Below, in pieces: positions 32,895 through 38,400 of a stretch of DNA of 38,400 nt (position 1 is the first letter of the stretch; each line of letters starts with the position of its first letter). Position numbers and translations under genes: made by a program. Below the pieces are notes generated by a model, which was not told where the DNA came from, did no database searches, and was given only the letters and a program-made list of their open reading frames with translations. Source of the DNA: Prosthecochloris sp. Lineage in GTDB: Bacteria; Bacteroidota; Chlorobiia; Chlorobiales; Chlorobiaceae. Location: NCBI GenBank assembly GCA_004028745.1, contig RAZP01000070.1, forward strand, positions 1 to 38,400, read 5' to 3'.

Positions 32895-34178
32895 GTGCAA
32901 ACGGAAGCTGAAAGACTGGCAGCATACCGGAAATTGCGCACCGGTATGAGGGGTTCAGAAAAACATCTGATCGTGGGAATCGACATTGCCAAGGAAAAGC
33001 ACCATGCATTCTTCGGCACCGCTACAGGAAAGACGTTGTGCAAGCAGTTCACCTTTCCAAACAGTAGAGAGGGTTTTGAACTGTTGCTCTCCAAAACAGA
33101 AACAGTGCGTTTGCAGCATCATCTGCAACAGGTGGTTATTGGTGTAGAACCGACAGCAAACTATCACAAACCATTGGCCGATTATCTTGTGCGGCAGGGT
33201 TTGCAGGTGGTGCAGGTATCCGGGGTTGCGGTCAAGCAGAATCGTGAACTGCTCGATGGACGCTGGGACAAGCATGACCGCAAAGATGCAGCCAATATTG
33301 CCGACCTGGTCGCTCAGGGCAAATGTCAGTTCTATGAGTACCCTTCACCTGCTATTCGTGAGCTTCGGGAGTTGCTCCATTTAAAGCATACTCTCAAAAA
33401 GGAGGAGCATCGTGTCAAGACCCGTATCAGGAACAACCTGTTGGCACAGTTCTTCCCTGAAATGGACCAGTTTGTCACGACATGCCAGCAGAACAGTTTA
33501 GCGGTCATCGGCACCTGCTGCTCTCCCGAGCAGATTGCTGCATTGGACTATGAGTCGTTCTTTGAAAAAGTTGTCACGGTGTACAAAGGAAAGCAACAGG
33601 AAGAGCATCTGTTGCGTATCTGGCAGTGTGCCCGAACGTCCATCGGTTGCCAAGCTGAGAATGCGCCGATTTATGAGGGAAAGGTGCTCATTGATCAGTT
33701 ATTCCACCTGCGCCAGATCATAAAGGATCTTGACCAACAGATTGCAGCATTATGTTCAGGATTTGAAGAGTATCCTTATTTGTTGAGCATTCCGGGTATT
33801 GGCCCTGCGATTTCAGCAACCATTCTTGCTGCTCTTGGTAATCCCTATCGGTTTGATACGGCAAAACAGGTCATCAAACTTGCCGGTCTTGATCTGAGCG
33901 CGTCTCGCAGTGGAAGACCAGCATTGAAAGCAACACCGGTCATCTCCAAGAGAGGCAATCCTGAACTGCGCTATGCGCTTTGTCAGGCAGCACTGGTGGC
34001 CGGATCACGCAATACCTTTTTCCGATGCTGGTTTGCAAGAAAGCTGCAGGGACGGGAACGCGAACGAGGAATTATGGGAATTCTCCGGGTTAAACTGGCT
34101 GTGAAACTGCTGGTGATCGCCTGGACGGTGATGAAGAAAAAAGAAATGTTTGCCTATGAGCGAGTGAATAGCTGCTGA
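32895..34178 (+). CDS. IS110/IS1111-family transposase (DEDD recombinase)
   Basis: A 427-residue protein with an N-terminal RuvC-like DEDD domain: Asp in 'IVGIDIAKEKHHAFF', Glu in 'VIGVEPTANYHKPLADYL' and the Asp pair in 'WDKHDRKDAANIADLVAQG'. The C-terminal Tnp_20 domain has 'LLSIPGIGPAISATILAALG' and 'ISKRGNPELRYALCQAALVA' with the serine used by the family. AAAGGAGGA lies just before the GTG start. The frame is intact and all acidic residues are present, so the element may be active. I name it by domain, not by IS number. Confidence 0.93.
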   Translation: MQTEAERLAAYRKLRTGMRGSEKHLIVGIDIAKEKHHAFFGTATGKTLCKQFTFPNSREGFELLLSKTETVRLQHHLQQVVIGVEPTANYHKPLADYLVRQGLQVVQVSGVAVKQNRELLDGRWDKHDRKDAANIADLVAQGKCQFYEYPSPAIRELRELLHLKHTLKKEEHRVKTRIRNNLLAQFFPEMDQFVTTCQQNSLAVIGTCCSPEQIAALDYESFFEKVVTVYKGKQQEEHLLRIWQCARTSIGCQAENAPIYEGKVLIDQLFHLRQIIKDLDQQIAALCSGFEEYPYLLSIPGIGPAISATILAALGNPYRFDTAKQVIKLAGLDLSASRSGRPALKATPVISKRGNPELRYALCQAALVAGSRNTFFRCWFARKLQGRERERGIMGILRVKLAVKLLVIAWTVMKKKEMFAYERVNSC

Positions 34179-34450
34179 CAAACGGCTGTGTGAGCAGCGA
34201 TTCGGCGGGAGTAGCCCGTGGAACAACGGTGAGGTGATGACCTCGTGCGGGACAATTTGGGCCTCTCACTCGAATCCCGAAATCTGGATAAAGGATGCTT
34301 GACAACCGTTCATCAGCATGTCGCATACCCATAACGATAAAGTACGAGATTCTGCAACAGTGAGCAACCCGCCGCTCTATACTATGCTTTTCGAAGCACT
34401 CGGTGGGATTATTTTTAAACGATAGAAGTTTGTTTTTGGTGGTTTCACTA
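34179..34450 (+). other. Noncoding region 3' of the IS110 transposase
   Basis: 272 bp with small stems such as GAGGT-GAT-GACCTC near 34230 and CACTCGGTGGG near 34399. In the IS1111 branch the guide RNA lies on this side of the gene. The right end of the element is not visible by eye. Confidence 0.35.
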
Positions 34451-34490
34451 TGTCGCGGTAGGAATACCGGTTACCCGATACCCCTCGCAT

Positions 34491-34524
34491 AGATCCGTAC
34501 GTGCGGAACTACCGCATACGGCTC
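34491..34524 (-). ncRNA. Group II intron domain V
   Basis: A 34-base hairpin, GAGCCGTATGCGG / CCGCACGTACGGATCT around TAGTT, the catalytic core helix of group II ribozymes. The last codons of the maturase frame run into it. Confidence 0.85.
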
Positions 34525-35591
34525 TTGCCTTGAGTGATGGCGAATCGTACCTCCGGGAATTCGTGGCAAATTCGGAGGCGCGGGAAATAAGCATCTACGA
34601 TAGGTGTGAATCGTTGCCAGGTCATGGCTGTCCCTTTCTGACTTCTTCTTCTCAAGCTTCGATACCACGCTTTTGTCACAAGGTCTCTGAAGCTTTTGAG
34701 AGCCTTGATGTTCCCCGGTACTCCAAAGTATAGCCCGTATCCTTGCACAACACTTTTCAGCCAGTTTCCTGTCTGTTCCACTGGATCGTGCATCTTCTTT
34801 CTCAGAGCCTCTTTTATTTCCCCTATCGTTTGACGCAGTCGTTTGCTTACGGTCTTCCGTTTCAGAAAGTAGCCGCCTTTCCGGTTCTTGATGAATTCGA
34901 GCAAGGGCTCATGCAGTATGCTGTCGAAAAAGCCTTGCAGGTCTGCATCCAGTATCCAATTGATGCGTCTTGTCAGGATTGCTGTTGCCAGCGCATCCAG
35001 CGCACCATGCTGGCTTCGGCCTGGCCGGTAGCCATAGGAGAATCCATAGAATTCTGTTTCATATACCGGCGTCAGCACGTTGACGACTGCTTGCTGGACA
35101 AGCTTGTCTTCTATGGCTGTAACGCCCAATGGGCGTTGCTGGCCATCGGCTTTCGGGATATACGTCCTCAGAACCGGTTTCGCACGGTAGCTTCCCTTGT
35201 GGATTTCTGTATGCAGGTTTGGCAGACGCTCTTCGAGCTGCTTTTCGTAGTCTTGCCATGTCACCCCATCGATTCCCGGCATTGCCTTACGGTTCAGCTC
35301 ATAAAAGCTTTGACGCAACAATTCCGGTGTGATATGGTGCAACAAGGCGGTAAAGCAACACGTCTTATCAGTTTTGGCTCGTCTTCGCACGCCTTCGAGT
35401 CCGAACGACACCTTGTCCCGGCTCTGTATCCGGATGGTGGCTTCTTTTCCGGTGTTCCTCTTGGCCAGTGCCCTTCCCTCCACTGCCTCCGTCGAAACAG
35501 GGGTTCCTCTGTTCGGCTGCTTCTCTGGTACTATGACACCGTCCGACTCCCGGTTCGCTTCTGCATCAATTCTTCGGGTTCTCTCCTTCAT
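34509..35591 (-). pseudogene. ltrA: Group II intron reverse transcriptase/maturase with RT core deleted
   Basis: A 360-residue frame from the ATG at 35591 (GGGAGG upstream). The N-terminal RT part is normal: 'AMPGIDGVTWQDYEKQLEER', 'TYIPKADGQQRPLGVTAIED', 'YGFSYGYRPGRSQHGALDAL' and the first catalytic Asp in 'WILDADLQGFFDSILHE'. It then jumps, near 34877, from 'LLEFIKNRKGG' to 'YFLKRKTVSKRLRQTIGEIK', skipping the palm with the Tyr-Ala-Asp-Asp box and part of the thumb. Intact relatives have roughly 420-480 residues. The join keeps the frame, but the protein cannot reverse-transcribe. Confidence 0.85.
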
Positions 35592-36148
35592 TGATACCTC
35601 CCTCTCTCTTTTGCCGTTGATGAGAGGGAGCTTGCCGGGTCTCCCGATTCCCGTATAAAGAGCTTCCACACATGCTGCCGTTCTAAGACTCCGCCGCAGT
35701 CAGCCATTCCTTGCCTTTGCGGTATGGTTGCTATTGCTTTCCCTCTCATCCTATGAGGTCTGCCTGCGAATTATGGTGATTTCGGAGCTTAATAGAGCGC
35801 CTGTGTTTTCCCCTGTCAACGCTTCCCCATCACATTGCTGACGATCGAGGCATGACTCGGGGCCATGATGGCTGGCTACGCCTTTCATGTAAGAAACTTT
35901 CATTCTCTACTCTCTACCGGTTTTCATCGGCGCTTACAGAATGTCCCGGAAACCGGAAGCTAAAAAATGAAAAATAAGTGTACTCTTTTTGTGTTTTTGT
36001 GAAAATAAGTGTAAAATTAAGCTGGTGCGTTATTTATTTACTACCATGGCATCCGCCAATAATTACGTAACGTAATAAAATAGCCCCCCCAACCCCAAAA
36101 CAAGAACGGCAAGCTTAGTTGAAAGAAAGCCGTTAAATCGTGGTCACT
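35592..36148. other. Noncoding DNA between the intron protein and the IS3 remnant
   Basis: The part up to about 35940 is intron 5' RNA on the minus strand. From 35960 to 36015 there are two near-identical segments, GAAAAATAAGTGTAC and GAAAATAAGTGTAAAA, 33 bp apart; such spaced short repeats are found at ends of IS21-like elements, but no IS21 gene is here. 36060-36148 precedes the IS3 remnant and may hold its left end. Confidence 0.4.
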
Positions 36149-36655
36149 ATGAAAAAAAGCATCCGCAAATTCAGTGCGGAATTCAAGGCCAAAATAGTGC
36201 ATGAAGCCTTGAGCGAACGGATGGCCGGCACAGAACTTGTCTAAAAATACGAGATCAATCTAGACCAGATTGCATAGTGGAAACATGAGCTCCTCGATCA
36301 TGCCTCTGATGTGTTCAAGCAGGGGAAACTGAACCAGGAACTGATGCGTCTGATCGACCAGCAATACCTGCAAGAGCCCTGCTACGGTGTTTGCCGCGTG
36401 TGGGAGTGGTTGCAGAAAGACAAAGGCTACAAGGTCAATATCAAACGGATCAGGAGACTTTACCAGTTGATGGGTCTTGAGGCTATCGGACCGAAACCGA
36501 ATACCTCGAAACCAGCACCGGGCCACAACAAGGTCTATCCGTATTTGCTCAGGAACTTCGCAATCACGTACAGCAATGAGGTCTGGGCAACCGATCTGAC
36601 CTATGTGTCGATGCAAAAACGGGTTTCTGTGCCCGATAGCCGTAGAGCCAGGTAG
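36149..36655 (+). pseudogene. IS3-family transposase remnant (orfA-orfB, internally deleted)
   Basis: Reading from 36149: KKSIRKFSAEFKAKIVHEAL is an IS3 OrfA start, broken by an in-frame TAA after 'GTELV' and again by TAG after 'INLDQIA'. The frame then continues as OrfB: 'YGVCRVWEWLQKDKGYKVNI', 'RIRRLYQLMGLEAIGPKPNT' and 'YSNEVWATDLTYVSM', where the first catalytic Asp of the DDE triad sits, and then loses homology. The rest of the DDE domain is missing. The element is dead. Confidence 0.88.
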
Positions 36656-36836
36656 CGATGCGGTTATGAAAACGCTTCAGAATCGGCGATGACGAAGTGA
36701 CAATTTATGCAAACCAGTATCCGCAAATAGTTTCGGACCATGAGATAAGTCATTATTTACAATACACTAATCGAATGTGAGTTGCTTAAGGAATAGGAGT
36801 TCAAAGCGATTTGCTTAGCCCTAACCTCTGTACATC

Positions 36837-38400
36837 ATGGCTAAGATTCTTCATCAGGCACCTGCCGTCAAAGTCTATCATCGGCAATCCGGCGGAAAAC
36901 AGTCCGAGCAGATCAGCGTCGAAACCTTTGCTGACAATTTCGCAGAGCTTTTGGGTCAGGGCTTCATCATCATTGTCGATGGTGCACGCCTGACGCCATC
37001 GAATGCGCGCATCGAAATCCGCGATGGCCGTTTGGTTGTGGAGTACCAGGGCAAGGTTGTGCTTGATATCGCGCTGGATGCCGTCACGGGGGAGGTATCC
37101 TGGGAAAACGGCTGGTACACCATAGAAGAGGATGACGACCTGTCGGTCTTGCCTTTGCTTGGCGGTGCATTGGGAATCGGTGGTATTGCGCTTGCCGCAG
37201 ACGGATCGGACGGAGATGCTCCTGTCGTGACGGCGATCACGGACGACACGGGCAGGTCGTCGACTGATGGAGTGACCTCGGATAACACGCTTGTCATCAG
37301 CGGCACGTCGGAGGCCGGCTCGACGGTGGAAGTGTTTCTCGACGGCACATCGCTCGGCACGGTGACGGCGGACGGCTTGGGCACCTGGAGTTTCGACCAT
37401 ACCGGCACGCCGCTCAGCGACGGCACCTATGCCGTGACGGCGACGGATGGATCGGGCAACACCTCGGCGGCCTTCCTGATCGAGATCGATACGACGGCGC
37501 CCGTGCAGCCGGCAGTACCAGCCAGTTACGCCGATAATGTCGGTGAAGTGCAAAGCGCGACGAGCACCGAACCGGTGACCGACGACACGACGCCGGGCAT
37601 CAATATCGGCCCGGGTCTGAGCGATGAGCCGGCGCTGTATATCGACGGGGTGGAAGTACCGGCGACGTACGATCCCGTCACGGGCACGCTGACACCTGAT
37701 ACCCCGCTGGGCGACGGTACGTACGATTTCACCTACACCCTGACCGACGCCGCGGGCAACGAGAGCCCTGAGAGTGATCCGCTCACGATCGAGATCGATA
37801 CGACGGCGCCCGTGCAGACGATCACGATCGACAGCATCACGGACGACACGGGCATTGCCGGTGACTTCATCACCAGTGACAGTGACGGATTGACGGTGAG
37901 TGCGACGCTCTCGGGTGTGCTCGGCACGGGCGAAGCGTTGATGTACTCGACCGATAGTGGCGCGACCTGGACGGATATCAGCGGTTCGGTGACCGGTACG
38001 GCGGTGAGTTATGCCGATGCGACCTTGACGAGCACGGCGACGGTGATGATGCGTGTGGAGGATGGTGCCAACGCGGGCGCGACGGCGAGCCAGCTGGTCA
38101 CGATCGATACCACGGCACCGACACAGACGGTGACGATCGACAGTATCACCGACGATACGGGTATCGCTGATGATTTCATCACCAGTGACAGTGACGGTTT
38201 GACGGTGAGTGCGACGCTGTCGGCGGTGTTGGGTACGGGTGAACGGTTGATGTACTCGACCGACGGCGGCACGACCTGGACGGATATCAGCGGTTCGGTG
38301 ACCGGTACGGCGGTGAGTTATGCCGATGCGACCTTGACGAGCACGGCGACGGTGATGATGCGTGTGGAGGATGGTGCCAACGCGGGCGCGACGGCGAGCC
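36837..38400 (+). CDS. Large repetitive Ig-like surface adhesin (BapA/RTX-type), N-terminal part
   Basis: At least 521 residues from the ATG at 36837, open to the right edge. Residues 1-100 look like the BapA-prefix domain of biofilm proteins, ending in the hydrophobic 'LPLLGGALGIGGIALAA'. Then come bacterial Ig-like domains: one with 'VISGTSEAGSTVEVFLDG', a second with 'PVTGTLTPDTPLGDGTYDFT', and then 103-residue tandem repeats with 'ITIDSITDDTGIAGDFITS' and 'TWTDISGSVTGTAVSYADAT'. Each ends T-I-D-T-T-A-P. Such proteins are exported by type I secretion via a far C-terminal signal. Codon use is much richer in G and C at third positions than in the rest of the window, which suggests transfer. 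Antisense frames here are shadows. Confidence 0.85.
   Translation, partial: MAKILHQAPAVKVYHRQSGGKQSEQISVETFADNFAELLGQGFIIIVDGARLTPSNARIEIRDGRLVVEYQGKVVLDIALDAVTGEVSWENGWYTIEEDDDLSVLPLLGGALGIGGIALAADGSDGDAPVVTAITDDTGRSSTDGVTSDNTLVISGTSEAGSTVEVFLDGTSLGTVTADGLGTWSFDHTGTPLSDGTYAVTATDGSGNTSAAFLIEIDTTAPVQPAVPASYADNVGEVQSATSTEPVTDDTTPGINIGPGLSDEPALYIDGVEVPATYDPVTGTLTPDTPLGDGTYDFTYTLTDAAGNESPESDPLTIEIDTTAPVQTITIDSITDDTGIAGDFITSDSDGLTVSATLSGVLGTGEALMYSTDSGATWTDISGSVTGTAVSYADATLTSTATVMMRVEDGANAGATASQLVTIDTTAPTQTVTIDSITDDTGIADDFITSDSDGLTVSATLSAVLGTGERLMYSTDGGTTWTDISGSVTGTAVSYADATLTSTATVMMRVEDGANAGATAS
37794..38400 (+). repeat. 309-bp tandem repeat in the adhesin gene (two copies, second cut by the edge)
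   Basis: CAGACG at 37815 and 38124 mark the same point in two units 309 bp apart. The last 120 or so bases of the units (from about 37969 and 38278) are identical, while the first parts differ at scattered positions. More units are likely beyond the edge. Confidence 0.9.

Larger units (their letters stand above)
34451..35940 (-). mobile_element. Group II intron, defective (internal deletion in its protein)
   Basis: The intron-encoded protein is flanked by typical ribozyme sequence. Domain V is clear at 34491-34524 on the minus strand: GAGCCGTATGCGG pairs with CCGCACGTACGGATCT. The bulged domain VI follows to about 34453. The 5' part (GAAAGTTTCTTACATGAAAG and neighbours) reaches to about 35940; I did not find a clean GUGYG start, so that border is approximate. 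The RNA could splice only with a maturase supplied in trans. Confidence 0.75.

Noticed and set aside
34743..35594. Plus-strand frame of 283 codons
   Set aside because: It is the shadow of the group II intron reverse transcriptase on the other strand.
36801..38272. Several long minus-strand frames opposite the adhesin
   Set aside because: They mirror the GC-rich repetitive coding strand; their low-complexity translations follow the repeat, and the plus frame has clear domains and a start.
1..38400. tRNA or rRNA genes
   Set aside because: I looked for cloverleaf arms and conserved rRNA segments between genes and saw none; only a tRNA scan would be decisive.

Overview
The window looks like a chromosome segment of a green sulfur bacterium (Chlorobiaceae; Chlorobium or Prosthecochloris type). 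I infer this from my memory of protein families, not from a search. The best pointers are a sepiapterin reductase very like the Chlorobium tepidum enzyme, a 310-residue LDH-like malate dehydrogenase, a DUF4293 protein next to kdtA and pdxA, and weak Shine-Dalgarno sequences in front of most housekeeping genes.

Layout. 1-446: 5' end of mutS (minus). 637-2906: small membrane protein, ribosomal proteins L21 and L27 with a terminator, and mdh with a terminator. 3270-3941: radC. 3942-8535: an inserted cassette encoding a pyruvoyl-dependent histidine decarboxylase, an HEXXH metallopeptidase-like protein (DUF885-like) and a serine carboxypeptidase (S10), all with strong Shine-Dalgarno sequences. The cassette ends exactly where a second, diverged copy of the last 157 bp of radC begins (8536-8692). 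8763-14738: cold-shock protein, sepiapterin reductase, GatB/YqeY protein, seryl-tRNA synthetase, sulfotransferase, DUF4405 membrane protein and a winged-helix fragment. 15032-17727: metY-metX preceded by a SAM-I riboswitch (minus). 17904-20297: rsmB and a XerC/D recombinase. 20741-26795: a minus-strand run with a DEAD-box helicase, a membrane-anchored protein, an endonuclease/exonuclease/phosphatase-family protein, a TPR protein and RtcB RNA ligase. 27130-28900: LapA-like protein, a broken RelE-like toxin, thpR and archease. 28976-32598: kdtA, DUF4293, pdxA and ftsE. 32600-36655: a pile-up of mobile elements (IS110-family element, a group II intron whose reverse transcriptase has lost its catalytic core, an IS3 remnant). 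36837-38400: the 5' part of a large repetitive Ig-like surface adhesin with clearly GC-richer codon use.

Genes that work together: metY and metX (methionine from O-acetylhomoserine) under one SAM riboswitch; RtcB, archease and ThpR as an RNA ligation/repair set split over two loci; the three cassette genes, probably one cytoplasmic unit acting on peptides and histidine or a related amino acid. Intergenic DNA is rich in dispersed repeats: a 'GTACTCAGCGAAGCGG' family, two long TTACGA hexamer tracts with duplicated flanks, and a 142-bp MITE-like element next to metX.

The best candidate for something undescribed is the histidine decarboxylase/peptidase cassette inserted at the 3' end of radC. 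The radC tail is duplicated and its two copies differ almost only at synonymous positions, so the cassette probably came in with a radC end from a relative.
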